This document shows positions 12,921-23,872 of a DNA stretch of 64,000 nucleotides, one piece after another. The first letter of the stretch is position 1, and every line of letters starts with the position of its first letter. Origin of the DNA: Microcebus murinus (lineage: Eukaryota > Chordata > Mammalia > Primates > Cheirogaleidae); the NCBI RefSeq assembly GCF_040939455.1, contig NC_134107.1, forward strand, positions 18,105,537 to 18,169,536, written 5' to 3'. Below the pieces are notes generated by a model, which saw only the letters and a program-made list of their open reading frames with translations, was not told where the DNA came from and did no database searches. A program made the translations under genes and the position numbers.

Positions 12921-13133
12921 CAGGTGTCCTCAAACTACGGCCCTGCAGGCCACATGCGGCCTGCTGAGGACATTTATCTGGCCAGCTGGGTGATTTCGCC
13001 ACTGCTGCCTGTCCTGCTTAGCAGCCAACTTGACCCGGGCCCACAGTGCGCATGTGTGGAATGTGCGGCACACTCTCCAACCATCTGAGGGACAGTGAAC
13101 TGGCCCCCTGTTTAAAAAGTTTGAGGACCCCTG
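12921..13133. mobile_element. non-autonomous hAT-type DNA transposon, 213 bp
   Basis: The ends are terminal inverted repeats: CAGGTGTCCTCAAAC at 12921-12935, and GTTTGAGGACCCCTG at 13119-13133, whose complement is CAGGGGTCCTCAAAC (one mismatch in 15). The element is flanked by a perfect 8-bp duplication, TTTTAGAC (12913-12920 and 13134-13141). It fits the hAT target pattern nTnnnnAn. The interior is GC-rich with several CpGs and a second CTGAGGACA-like motif near 12962. No transposase frame is present, so it depended on an autonomous relative. Family membership is inferred from the ends and the 8-bp duplication. The subfamily name is unknown to me. Confidence 0.9.
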
Positions 13134-13559
13134 TTTTAGACTCTGCATTGATAGGAGCCTACTATATTTTCCCTCCAAGGTAACAATATAAAAAGGCAGA
13201 GGGTTAAGACTTACCAAAATAATGTGAATGTTTCTTGTCTGAATTCTTGGACGTAAAACATCTTAAATCTTTGTGTCCCCCAGCATTTAGTGCAAATTAC
13301 ATTGATTAAATGGTACTGAGAGACAGATTAATTATAGTGTTTTCTCAAAGTATCACAGATAATGCAAATGATACAGATATTGACGCAATATTGATCAACT
13401 TGTTGCTGAATCTATGTCTCTTATACGAAAAATATGGAAGATGTATTTGGGCAATGGGGCATCTCATAAGTCTTCAACTAGGCTATATAGGTTGATAACT
13501 TTTTCTTAGTCCAGACACTGAGAAAGAGTGTCAGAGTGAGAAAAACTCTTATGTATACG

Positions 13560-13700
13560 TATTGGATGCAGCAGTTCACATTCATTAATTTGTTTTGTCT
13601 CCACAGTCACCCTATAAGGTAGGCATCAGAAATGAAAAAGCTAATGCACAGAGATTTAGTGAAATTCCCAAGATCACACAAACAGTGAGCTGCAGAGTTC
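13560..13700 (-). repeat. MIR-like SINE fragment
   Basis: The plus strand reads 'tctccacagtcaccctataa', then 'gcacagagatttagtgaaat' and 'tcacacaaacagtgagctgc'. This resembles the reverse of a MIR with its 'ggtcacacagct' element. Confidence 0.55.
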
Positions 13701-15199
13701 AGGTTCCAAGACAAGAGAGTCCTGTTCTCTCTGTCTCTGTGTCTCCTCCACTCAACTCCATCATCATCATCCAGGTAGCCTAACTTCTTATATGAACATT
13801 ATAAAGAAGGTGGGGCCAAAGGCAGAGCTAATCTGCTATTTTGTGAATTCTTTAGATTCTCTGGAGAGGACCAAATCTCTAGCTGTCAGGAGAGATAGAA
13901 GGATATTTAATGGTGGTTGATAAGATGGGCCTCCAAATTTGCTCTCCACTGGGTCCAGGTGTCCCATAGGTGAAGGAAAAAAAATATGAAAGAGTCCTGC
14001 AATTTCCTTAATGTCAGAGGGGAAAAGCAAGTAGATTATAATGAGGTAGTATGAGGAATACAGTCCCCAGATACCAAAGAACAAAAAATCATTCTACTTA
14101 AAATAAGCTAGGATGCTTACTCCAGTCTGTTCTACGATTGGAAAAAACTGCAAATGATCTTACAGTTGCACTGCAGCAATATACTCTAGATTTTGAAATG
14201 TAATTTTGTCGTGATATATCACAGTGGAATATTTATCTGTAAGGAAAAGTAAAAGAAGGAAAGACTCAATCTCTGCTGAATGCAGAGGATTCTTTTATCA
14301 CAGGGAGGCTGAAGCGGTTTCAGTTCCCTACTTCTATAAAGGATGTTCTCCAAAGACCATCCCAACTATTCTTCCTGCTTGACTTGGGAGAATTACAGTG
14401 AGTGCCTTTGCTAAGAAAAAAGATTTAAGGTTTACTTTTTGTTTGTTTGTTTGCTTGCTTTTTTCCTTTGGTGAATTTAGGCATTGGACAGGAGCAAGCA
14501 AAGCAATCAAATAGAAGTTGAATAGTTATAAAAGTTAAGAGAAAAATATAAAGAGTTCTGTCCATTTAACTTACTGACCTCATGAAATATTCACAATCTT
14601 GTTAATTTCATCAATCACTTGTTGACCCAAAGTTGCAAAAACACTGAGTGGCTAAGAAAGTATGTTAAACCAATGCTATATCTATTTTTTTTAAATTCCA
14701 AAATTTATAAGTCATTAGGAGGAATATAAACAGTGGTAAATAATGTGATTTTAAGGTCCTTTTAAATACCAGAACTATCTCAGGAAATTTAAGTATTCTT
14801 TTCAGAAACTCTTGGAAATTGAAAACTCAGATCAAGAATTTCTAGGCCATAAGGTTGACTGAAAAATCTATGCAGAGTGAGGGGAAATATTGCAGAAAAA
14901 CAAGAAATGTATTTGCCAGAGTAGAAGGGGAGACAGAAGTATATAATTCACAGTATGAGATGTAAAAAAAGTGTATTTTGTTATCTTGAAAGTTAATATA
15001 TGTGAATTCTAAAATAGGCAGTTTTCAGCAGCTGTAATTATATTTTTTCTTATGGAGGTATATGGCTGACTTTAATGCAGTTTAATGTATTCTAAAGTAT
15101 TACTGAAACTCTGAGAATTACAGTACCAAATGCTCATATCTGTTATTACCAGGGCTATTCTAAATGATGTCAAATGTTAAGAGAATGATAGTTACATTG
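13701..15199. other. unassigned intergenic DNA
   Basis: No gene. A short GTTT/GCTT run lies at about 14440-14462. Nothing else could be recognised. Confidence 0.4.
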
Positions 15200-15375
15200 G
15201 CTGGTATAAATTTAGACTCCATTAGCCTAACTTTGTGACTTTGGGCAAGTGAACCTTTTGTACCTCATTTTCCTATCTGCAAAAAGGGCAAAATACAGTG
15301 TCTGTCACATAGGATTTAAATAAAATTATATAGGCAGCACACTTAACACAGTGTTGTGGAACATAGGAAATCCTC
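15200..15375 (+). repeat. MIR SINE
   Basis: Contains 'actttgtgactttgggcaag', 'tgtacctcattttcctatct', 'gcaaaaagggcaaaatacag' and 'acataggaaatcctcaacag' in MIR order. Confidence 0.85.
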
Positions 15376-16396
15376 AACAGATTCTAGTACATTTCAATAC
15401 TTGTCATTTTTCTCCCATCATTGTTTACTTTGTATGTTTAACCCCTCTGTTTGGGGATCAGAGAACAAAAAGATCCAGTCCTTCTTTTTCATTCTTTCTG
15501 GAGACAATGTTCTATGAAGTTCAAACAGCAAGTGTACTTCAAGGAAGAGGACCTAGATTGTACATCCATGCAAATAAAATACAGAGAAAAGAAATGTGGT
15601 TTTGAGGGACAGCAAATGATTTGGCATCAAGAGACCTATATTCTAGCCTAGGAGTCAACACTGGTTAGCTAAGAAACTCTTACGCTTTGCTGACCTCATC
15701 TTACAAAAGATAATCTTATTAATACTCTCAGGATATTGCTTCTCTCTTTCTCTGATTTGTGGTCAGGTTCCTATATGATAATGGATGCAATGACATGTAA
15801 ACGTGTTATACAGGAGTATTCTATACAATGTCAGTTTTCATTGTTGATTAGGATGTTGAACGCTTACCTCAATGAACGCAGTAGAGCTGAGTATAAATAG
15901 GTATATCTGTGTGTGGCAGTGTCTGTGAGCATGGAACCAGCCCTCCTCACTCTTCTCTGCTTCCCAGGTGTGTTTAGGACCTTCCTTACTTCCAGTGTTA
16001 GCAAAGGTATGGGGTAACTTTTGACCCCATGTTTTAATTTTAAGGAGTATCAAACAACTTTGTTCTGTTAATCATAAAGGATTTACTTTTGCCTTGCCTT
16101 CTGAGCTATATTTTGACAGCTGGCCTAGTAAAATTTACTCTCTTATTCAATAATCTGAAGTCCCAGAAGAGGCGAGGTGTTTGAGAGGAAGTGGAGGAGC
16201 ATTCCACTGTGCTGTGGCTAAATGTCAACTTGGAGATCTGGTCTGGGCATCGACTCTTAAGTTTTCTCTTTTTTCTTCTACTTTTCTTACCCTATATTTG
16301 GTTTCATTATGCCTTGCCAGGGGTGAATCTTTTTTTTCATTTTGATTATTTGCTATTGAATTATCCCTCGGGGTCAGACAGTGGCTGAAAACTTCC
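15376..16396. other. unassigned intergenic DNA
   Basis: No gene or clear repeat. The paired open frames around 15351-15651 overlap in different frames and have no recognised domain. Confidence 0.4.
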
Positions 16397-16409
16397 ACTT
16401 GTCACTCCT

Positions 16410-16578
16410 TTTTTTTTTTTTTTTTTTTCAAGGAAATATGAGAGTACAGACATTTTGGTTGCATTTTATATCTTTACCTCTCTCTAGCAAGGGTTAGGGG
16501 TTTGCCCTTCCCCTCCACAGTGCTCACCACATCCTTCAGATGTGGGTCTACCCCTGCCCACCCCCGAATCCCTGGTGA
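16410..16578 (-). mobile_element. short L1 3'-end insertion with target-site duplication
   Basis: A T-run (the reversed poly(A)) at the left is followed by the reverse complement of an L1 3' UTR. That UTR closely matches 27126-27245 of the full-length element, in blocks such as 'cattttggttgcattttata', 'aagggttaggggtttgccct' and 'cctggtgaac'. The flanks acttgtcactcct (16397-16409) and acttgtcacttct (16579-16591) differ at one of 13 bases. A severely 5'-truncated L1 about 0.8 kb upstream of OR5AP2. Confidence 0.85.
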
Positions 16579-16591
16579 ACTTGTCACTTCT

Positions 16592-17353
16592 GATGTTTTC
16601 TGGTTCTCATGTGAACCTGTGGATCTGAGTGTGAGGGATTTTCACTGCCTCGGCTAGTTCTGTCATCTTCATCAGGGATGTCTGGTGATTCTTACAGTAT
16701 GAGTCTCTAAATATTTGAGTGAATTATTGAAAATTCTCAAAATTTAACTGATCCTTTTTTGTTGTTGTTGTTCTTTAAAGATGTTAATTCTGGGAAATTG
16801 GGGTGGCATTCGAGCTGTACTGGCTGCATGGGGATATCCTTTATTCCTTTCCTTAGCCATACATTTTTAAAGGTTTTCCCCTCACTACCCCAAGAGATTC
16901 AGCTATTTTCCCTATCTGCTACTGTTAATTAATTTTGTTAACTTTGAATATTTTAAATTGGTTCCATCGGTACTGAGTTAATTCTGCCGACTTTCTCCAG
17001 TTGTGTCTGGAGGGTATGTTCATGTATCAATTCTAATAATTTATTTATCATAAATCATTAAGAAAGTCATATATTAATAATAAGTTATTTTAATTATCCA
17101 ATAAAAAGTTAATGCCAGAAGTGATTGTAATTTAATGTATGCTAAATCACTTGCCTCAAGTTCATTAGTTAGTAGGCAACACACCTACTACTCAGATACG
17201 TCTTTGATTTGACATCAAGTCCAGCTTACTTTTTACTATGCCTTTCATTTTTCACTCCTATGTTAGAATTTTTATGTTTCATTAAAACATATTTATAGCT
17301 CCATTGTGTATTCATCTGACCAGATTGAATGTTCCATCTTCTCTCTTATTGCA
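16592..17353. other. region upstream of OR5AP2
   Basis: AT-rich, with a short GTT-repeat near 16760 and many TAATTA-type motifs at 17030-17110. Such homeodomain-like sites are common in OR promoters but also expected by chance at this base composition. I could not locate a 5' exon or a promoter. Confidence 0.3.
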
Positions 17354-17354
17354 G
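17341..17354 (+). other. 3' splice acceptor of the OR5AP2 coding exon
   Basis: A pyrimidine-rich stretch ending in TTATTGCAG (AG at 17353-17354) lies 17 bp before the chosen ATG. It shows that the in-frame ATG at 17306 is intronic. Confidence 0.75.
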
Positions 17355-17371
17355 CTCAAATGATCAGACAT

Positions 17372-18313
17372 ATGAAAGAAGTCCGAGGCAGAAATCAAAC
17401 AGAAGTGGCAGAGTTTATCCTCTTGGGACTTTCAGACAATCCAGATATACAAGGTGTCCTCTTTGCATTGTTTCTGTCCATCTATTTGGCCACCATGGTG
17501 GGTAATTTGGGGATGATCGCATTGATTAAGATTGATCCCTGTCTCCACACTCCCATGTACTTCTTTCTCAGCAGCCTCTCTTTTGTTGATGCCTCTTACT
17601 CTTCTTCTGTCACTCCCAAGATGCTGGTGAACCTCGTGGCTGAGAATAAGGCCATTTCTTTTAAAGGATGTGCTGCCCAGTTCTACTTCTTTGGTTCCTT
17701 CCTGGGGACTGAATGCTTCCTGTTGGCCATGATGGCATATGACCGCTATGCAGCCATATGGAATCCCCTGAGATACCCAATTCTCATGTCTGGGAGGATT
17801 TGCTTCTTGCTAGTAGCTACCTCATTTTTAGCAGGCTTTGGAAATGCAGCCATACACACAGGGATGACTTTCAGGCTGTCCTTTTGTGGGTCTAACAGGA
17901 TCAACCACTTCTACTGTGACACCCCACCCCTGCTCAAACTGTCTTGCTCTGATACCCACATCAATGGCATTGTGATCATGGCTTTCTCCAGTTTTAATGT
18001 GATAAGCTGTGTTACAATTGTCCTCATTTCCTACCTGTGTATCCTCATTGCCATCTTGAAGATGCCTTCATCAGAGGGCAGGCATAAAGCCTTCTCCACC
18101 TGTGCCTCCCACCTCACGGCTGTCACCATATTCTTTGGGACAATTCTCTTCATGTACTTGCGCCCTACATCTAGCTACTCTATGGAGCAAGACAAGGTTG
18201 TTTCTGTCTTTTATACAGTAATAATCCCCATGCTAAATCCCCTCATCTACAGCTTGAAAAATAAGGATGTGAAAGAGGCCCTAAAGAAGGCCTTACAGAA
18301 ACATGTACTGTGA
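17372..18313 (+). CDS. OR5AP2: olfactory receptor OR5AP2, intact
   Basis: Class II odorant receptor, a seven-helix GPCR of the olfactory cilium that signals through Golf. The product is 313 residues, usual for the family. Visible landmarks are the N-glycosylation site NQT at 8-10, PMYFFL at 61-66, MAYDRY at 121-126 followed by the unusual AAIWNPL, cysteines C100 and C182 for the conserved extracellular disulfide, SY at 220-221 before helix 5 ends, [10 protein letters not shown] at 239-248, and PMLNPLIY at 286-293. The MKEV start with the AAIWNPL motif and the [18 protein letters not shown] loop match OR5AP2 as I know it in human. The start is set by the acceptor at 17353. An in-frame ATG at 17360 (four residues upstream) is a possible alternative. 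No lesion is seen. The gene converges on the minus-strand OR 3.1 kb downstream. Confidence 0.96.
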   Translation: MKEVRGRNQTEVAEFILLGLSDNPDIQGVLFALFLSIYLATMVGNLGMIALIKIDPCLHTPMYFFLSSLSFVDASYSSSVTPKMLVNLVAENKAISFKGCAAQFYFFGSFLGTECFLLAMMAYDRYAAIWNPLRYPILMSGRICFLLVATSFLAGFGNAAIHTGMTFRLSFCGSNRINHFYCDTPPLLKLSCSDTHINGIVIMAFSSFNVISCVTIVLISYLCILIAILKMPSSEGRHKAFSTCASHLTAVTIFFGTILFMYLRPTSSYSMEQDKVVSVFYTVIIPMLNPLIYSLKNKDVKEALKKALQKHVL

Positions 18314-19694
18314 ATCCTGTTGTCTGCCATCTTGTTATGTAAAAGAAAATATAGTTTCATATGAATTTTGTCTGATTGCTTAACCTCTTTCTCTGCACTA
18401 AAGTATATGATTAAAATGAAGTATACTTCCTAATCTCCTAGCATCTTAAATATGTATACAAGTACCCATCTACTGAATCAATATAATGGATGAAGGTGGT
18501 GTCTGATAAAGGTATCAAAACACTTGGAATTGACTAGCCTGGGCTTAAGTTACAATTTCAGTATTTAGGTTATCTCAAGCTCAGTTTTGTTATATATCCA
18601 TTGGTGTCTTTGTTTGGGCAAACAAACACTGAGGCACTTATTTGTATGGAGGAAGGTTGTTGGAGAGCGTTCTTAGGAACAATCCCTGTGTTGTGAGGGA
18701 AGCAGGATTACACAGAATAAGTTGAATTATGATGAATTTGCAACAGAAGTTTCAGTCAATCCCACAAAGTGTTCTGGAGCAGACATGGCCCTTCACAGAT
18801 ATTCCAAATTAAAGAAAAAGGGTCAGTTCTGGAGGTGAGTTACTCACTGGGAGGGGGCATTATTTGAACAAGGCAATTCCTGCTAGCGGGGGAGATTCCA
18901 GGAGTGAAACTCAGCCGTCAACTGTCAGCTGGCAATACAACTGTAAACTGGGGAGATGAGTACCTCAATTTTGAGAGGCAAATATGGGTGCTGTGCCACA
19001 GCATCCACAATAAATAAAAATACTGCTCCACTCACCTGGATATCAAGAGTACCAAATTAGATACACAAAAGAGTCTTACCAGGTAATGTAAAATTATGTG
19101 AACCACAGCAATAATGGGGGGATATTTTACTGACTTTTGAGTTAATTGGAATATTTTGATGGTAGTAATACTCTCTAGTCCTCCCAATTTTTCCAATAGT
19201 TTCCAATAAACATTTGACAGATTAAATTACATATGTATTGCTTGTTGTAGTGGATGGGAAACTATCAATATTGGAGTAATGAGATAACAGCCTTCTTTGA
19301 TGACATGACATTTTCAAGGAGATATAATTAATGAATTGGAATCAAGCATTAAATGTCTAGTCCCTATTTTTTTTCTTTCCACCAGCCACTATAGATCATG
19401 AAGGAGAACATTAGTATCTGCATGCTCCAACTGATGCCACCTCATCCCTGAAGAATTCATTAGAGACCACAAAGGAGAATTTATCACATCCTGACCACCT
19501 GCAACAATCCTCTCATATTCCCATAACTTCCACTTTCAACTGTTAACCAAGATTTCTCTCAAGGACATCCAAAACTATATCATGACTTGTGTCTTCCTTC
19601 AATTTCTTTTTATTCTAGTTCTTCTACTATAATATTTATCCTTTAACTTTTTCTTAATCACTAATGTAAGGAAAGTAGCCCACATTATCATTAT
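18314..19694. other. region downstream of OR5AP2
   Basis: No further gene. AATAAA motifs occur near 19008-19015, but none is close to the stop codon. The segment 18590-19020 has moderate GC and looks like an old LTR or other repeat that I cannot name. Confidence 0.35.
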
Positions 19695-19708
19695 TCATCA
19701 CTGTTCTT

Positions 19709-20074
19709 TTTTTAATTTTTATTATTTATTTTATTTTAATTTTTTTATTTTAGCGTATTATGGGGGTACAAATGTTAAGGTTACTTATATTGCCCATGCT
19801 CCCCTCCCCCCTTGAGTAAGAGCTTCAAGCATGTCCATCCCCCAAACGTTGCACATCTTACTCCTTGTGGTTGTATATACCCGTCCCCTCTTTCCCCCTC
19901 CCACCCTCCCGACACCCGATAAATGTTACTTCTATATGTCCACTTAAAACAATGGTGATATAGCACCTCTTGTATATTCCTGGATACAGCTGGAACCCAT
20001 TCTACTAAGTGAAGTATCTCAAGAATGGAAAAACCAACACCGCATATACTCACCAGCAAATTGTTATTAATGGA
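19709..20074 (-). mobile_element. L1 3' end with 5' inversion (twin priming)
   Basis: The left part (19709-19949) is a reversed L1 3' end: a T-rich tail, then 'tattatgggggtacaaatgt' and a C-rich 3' UTR. The right part (about 19950-20074) is the adjoining upstream L1 sequence in the opposite, plus orientation ('gctggaacccattctactaa', 'gaagtatctcaagaatggaa'). It matches 58636-58758 of the plus-strand L1. The whole is bracketed by a perfect 14-bp duplication, tcatcactgttctt (19695-19708 and 20075-20088). An inverted 5' part inside one duplication is the hallmark of twin-primed reverse transcription. Confidence 0.92.
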
Positions 20075-20411
20075 TCATCACTGTTCTTATGACCCATTTT
20101 CTCATTGCACTGCTGAGATTCCATGGTCCATCATATAATGACATGCTGTCAATCACCCTGAATTCCATGGTTCCACTTTCCTTCTACTCAACTCATCTGT
20201 CTGAATATCTACTTAGTTAAACTTAATTATTTCTTTGCTGTGTCCTTCACTTAAACTGATTTGTGCAATTACAGAAAATCCCTCAGCACTCTTTGTTGCT
20301 GATCTGTTGCTTCATACTTCATCCTCCAAAAAATAATTAATAACATAATTATTTCCACCTTACTACCTCTGAATCTTTATAAATATACTCGATCTTTCCT
20401 CCTGTCATAAG

Positions 20412-20466
20412 GGCACTTGGGCTGTTTCCACAGCCTTGCAATTATGAATTGTGCTGCTATAAACAT
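20412..20466 (-). repeat. 55-bp L1 ORF2 fragment joined to an Alu half
   Basis: Reversed L1 ORF2 C-terminal text ('cttgggctgtttccacagcc', 'ttgcaattatgaattgtgct') matches the sense copy at 58515-58572. It passes directly into the truncated Alu that follows. It has no poly(A) of its own. Confidence 0.8.
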
Positions 20467-20622
20467 ATATATATTAGTTGGCCAATTAATTTCTTTCTAT
20501 TTATAGTAGAGATGGGGGTCTCGCTCTTGCTTAGGCTGGTTTCGAACTCCTGAACTCAAGCAATCCACCCGCCTGGCCTCCCAGAGTGCTAGGATTACAA
20601 GTGTGAGCCACCGCGCCTGGCC
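20467..20622 (-). repeat. truncated Alu: left monomer plus strepsirrhine linker
   Basis: Contains the reversed linker 'ttggccaattaatttctttc', then 'gtagagatgggggtctcgct', 'ggctggtttcgaactcctga', 'ctaggattacaagtgtgagc' and 'caccgcgcctggcc'. The right monomer and A-tail are absent. Instead the sense strand runs from the linker into L1 sequence. No duplication flanks the combined unit. Confidence 0.88.
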
Positions 20623-21422
20623 TTGTCTTTTTTTCTTAATTCAAGGTTCCTTTATATTGGAAGCAAAGAAAAGAGAAAAAGATAAACGAGTTAACTTTCT
20701 GCATATTCGAATTGAATCCATTGTTAAAAAAATTCTGTATGGAGCCAAACTTGCACTATATCCAAGGTATGTCTGTATTTAAAAATTGTCAAAATTTGTT
20801 TCTAAATCAAGTATGGGTATCTCCCATGAAGAAGATAATCAGTTTTGTTTAAAGAAAATTAATGAGACGTATCACAGGGTCAAGAAAACATGTAAAATAC
20901 TATGTTCTTTGTTGAAATCAAAACAGATATTGTTTTAAATTCAAGATAAGTAGACATAAAAATTTACTATGGCATCTGAAATTAGAGATATTAGTTTCTT
21001 TTGAGAATATAATCAGCTTCCACTAAAGGAAACTATGTAACATACCACATGAATGAAATCATTTTCTTATTCAGAAAATATATTGTAAAGTATTTCACTT
21101 TGTTGTTGAGAGTAGCTAAGAGATAATCAATATCGATGACCTAGGAAGTAAAAGGAAGAACTTATATGCTAACTAATCAAGTAGAAATAAATTCTCAAGT
21201 AGGACTAAACACATGACTCTGCTTAATCATAAACAGTTGACGCCTGTTGTTGTGTTTTCCATCAATCATCACTTCCAAACCAATTTAACACTCATTATTT
21301 CCATTAGACTTTCACTTGATCTCAAGCTATGAATATACAAAAACATTGTTCATTCCAGAGAATTGCATTTAAGAAAAACCAATGAGGGATACTTTTTGAT
21401 TATTTTAAGACTCATTTTTTTT
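20623..21422. other. AT-rich DNA between the Alu fragment and the minus-strand OR
   Basis: No gene or recognised repeat. It would hold the 3' UTR of the minus-strand OR gene at its right edge. Confidence 0.4.
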
Positions 21423-22406
21423 TTATTGGGAGACTGTAGATATTGAACTTTTCTCCATTTTACCAAGATTTCTCATAAACACTCTTTTCAAAGCCTGTTT
21501 CACATCCTTGTTTCTCAGGCTATATATAAATGGATTCAGCATGGGACTCACAAAAATACAAAACACTGCCACAATTTTTCCTTGCTCTACAGATTGCTCA
21601 TTTGCTGGTCTCAGATACATGCAGAACAGGGACCCATAGAACATAGTGACAGCTGTCAGGTGGGAGCCACAGGTGGAGAATGCTTTGCGCTGCCCTTCAC
21701 TGGAACGGATCCTCATAATGGTGATGAAAATGAAAATGTAGGAGATGAGGATGATGAGCAGGGAACCTGTGAGGTTAATCCCTGCAGACACAAACAGGGC
21801 GGTTTGCTTTATGTAAGTGTCAGAACAGGTCAACATTAAGAGGGGTGGGTCAGCACAGTAGAAATGGTTGATGGTGTTGGGGCCACAAAAGGACAAGCGA
21901 GAAGTCAATATTACCTGCATTGTGCCCACCATGGAACCCCAGAGGTAGGGGAAAGTCACCAGGCAGTTGCAAACCGGCCTGGACATTTTGCTGCTGTAAT
22001 GTAGGGGGTTGCAGATTGCCATGTAGCGGTCATAGGCCATGGCTCCAAGCATGTAATACTCCGTAAGGAGCAGAGTCACAAAAACAAAACACTGGGCCAG
22101 GCACCCGGTATAGGAGATGGTCTTCTTCTCAGATAAGAAATGAACAAGCATCTGAGGAGAGACATTAGTGGAGTAAAAAATATCCACACATGCTAAATGA
22201 GTGAGGAAAAAATACATGGGGGTTTGCAGTCGAGGAGTCAATCTGATTAGAGAAATCATCCCAAAGTTCCCTGTCAGGGTGATGAGGTAAATCAGGAGGA
22301 ACACCACAAAAAGGATGGGCTGCAGCTCAGGCCGGCTGGTCAGGCCCAGAAGAATAAACTCGGTTGCCTCAGTGCCATTGTGTTTGGGATCTAACTTGGT
22401 CTTCAT
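21423..22406 (-). CDS. olfactory receptor, family 5 subfamily M-like, intact
   Basis: Class II odorant receptor of 327 residues, somewhat longer than usual because of a Ser/Lys-rich C-tail. Landmarks are the glycosylation site NGT at 10-12, PMYFFL at 63-68, MAYDRY at 123-128, the C102-C184 pair, SY at 222-223, [10 protein letters not shown] at 241-250 and PMLNPFIY at 288-295. HFYCADPPL and [11 protein letters not shown] place it with the OR5M group. I cannot assign a specific human orthologue. The start lies 5 bp after a good splice acceptor on the minus strand. An AATAAA overlaps the TAA stop and is followed by an A-run. It is the only OR here on the minus strand, tail to tail with OR5AP2. 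All hallmark residues are kept. Confidence 0.93.
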   Translation of the reverse strand: MKTKLDPKHNGTEATEFILLGLTSRPELQPILFVVFLLIYLITLTGNFGMISLIRLTPRLQTPMYFFLTHLACVDIFYSTNVSPQMLVHFLSEKKTISYTGCLAQCFVFVTLLLTEYYMLGAMAYDRYMAICNPLHYSSKMSRPVCNCLVTFPYLWGSMVGTMQVILTSRLSFCGPNTINHFYCADPPLLMLTCSDTYIKQTALFVSAGINLTGSLLIILISYIFIFITIMRIRSSEGQRKAFSTCGSHLTAVTMFYGSLFCMYLRPANEQSVEQGKIVAVFCIFVSPMLNPFIYSLRNKDVKQALKRVFMRNLGKMEKSSISTVSQ

Positions 22407-22411
22407 GTTCT

Positions 22412-22427
22412 CTAGTTAGAAAAGAAG
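22412..22427 (-). other. 3' splice acceptor of the minus-strand OR exon
   Basis: Read on the minus strand, a TTCTTCTTTTCTAACTAG tract ends in AG at 22413-22412, 5 bp before the ATG. This supports the annotated start and argues against a processed retrocopy. Confidence 0.75.
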
Positions 22428-23414
22428 AATATGTCAGAAAGAAAAAGAAAAGTAAATTATATGCAATCCAAGAATAGGCAAAGTCAAACAAATTGGTTTT
22501 GAAAATATGATTACAAAGGCTGTCTCTCTCCAAGATGGAAGATTTCAGCAGATGCCCTCCAGTGGTTTGTGGAACTGGTTAAAGTAAACAATACAAAAGA
22601 TTTTGCAGTCTATGCACTATATGACACGGGCTGTTTTGCAAATCCCACCTCTGCTCTGCTAACACACATGAGATTTGACTCAGCTCATTGATGTCCCTAA
22701 TTAGACTACAAAATCAAGACCCTTGATCCTCAAACATGGCTCTAGCCGTAGTCTGATTATGACACAAATACTTGATCTGGGAATGGGGCAAATGAGTGAC
22801 TCTCTCTCGACTGGTTCCATCATTGCCTGAAAACGTGAACCTTCTGTAAATTGGGAGACCGTGTATTTCTTGAGGGTCCATTGTATATACACTCAAGCTC
22901 AGTTTCTTCCTCATTTCTTACTTTCCAACAGCAATAAGCATCTAATGGTCCCTTGGGGTTCTTTCCACCCTAATTCCACCCTTTTCCAAATTAACAATTT
23001 ATCTTTTGGATTGTTTTTTCACCTAATACGCACTTTTATCTCATAAATCTCATTATATCCCAATATATTTCATATTTATATTTTAACTTAACTAACACCC
23101 TTGACTTAACACCTTATATTTGAACCACCAAAAGTCTTGTCAGTTCTACCTTCAAAATGTTTCATACTTAATTGCAAAAGGGCTTGTCAGCATTTTCTCT
23201 TCTACCAGTCAGGTCTAAGATAAAATTCTCTCTTGTCTGAGCTACTGTAGTAGTTTTCATTCAGTTATAATTCTCTATTCTGCAATGCAAGCCAGTGATA
23301 TTTTGTAAACTTAAATCCACAGCATGTCACTGACTTGATAATATAATGCAAGATTTCCCATCACACTTGGGCTAAAATCTAAACTTCTTAGCAGGATATA
23401 CAAACACCTATATG
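22428..23414. other. unassigned intergenic DNA upstream of the minus-strand OR
   Basis: No gene or clear repeat. The promoter and 5' exon of the minus-strand OR may lie here but cannot be pinpointed. Confidence 0.35.
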
Positions 23415-23872
23415 TCGTCTCCCCATCCCCCAAACTCTTTTCCTATCCCTTTCTCTTCAGTCCTTCTTCTCCTGTGACATTGACCTTCTAGCTGTTCCTT
23501 GAGCATGCTGAGCACATCCCCACTCAGGGTCTTTGCACACATTGTTACCTTTTCCTAGAATATTCTTTCTCCAGATGTTTAGCGATTCATTTCATCACTT
23601 CCTTTACATTTCTCTCTTACTCTCTGAAAGCCATTGCCTGCTCACTTTTCTAGGTAAGCTGTATTCCAAATTGCTCTGGAATCATTAATCATGATTTATT
23701 TTTCCTCATATAATTTGTCATTTCTGAAATTATTTATGTGCTTATTGGTGTCCCCTCTATTAGAATGTTAGCCATATGAGGGCAGGGCCATTATTTTTGC
23801 CATATCCCTAGAACTTGGAGAAATTCCTGAATTATAGTAGCTACACAGTAACCATTAGTTGAATAAATGAGT
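23415..23872 (+). repeat. LINE-2 3' region
   Basis: A long colinear run of L2 landmarks: 'cccactcagggtctttgcac', 'ttcctagaatattctttctc', 'ctcactttctaggtaagct'-like text, 'tagaatgttagccatatgag', 'ggcagggccattatttttgc', and the terminal 'agttgaataaatgag'. A good example of an old L2 end in sense orientation. Confidence 0.85.

Noticed and set aside
17306..17371. In-frame ATG giving a 22-residue N-terminal extension of OR5AP2
   Set aside because: It lies before the pyrimidine tract and AG acceptor at 17353-17354, so it is intronic. The extension also does not resemble an OR N-terminus.
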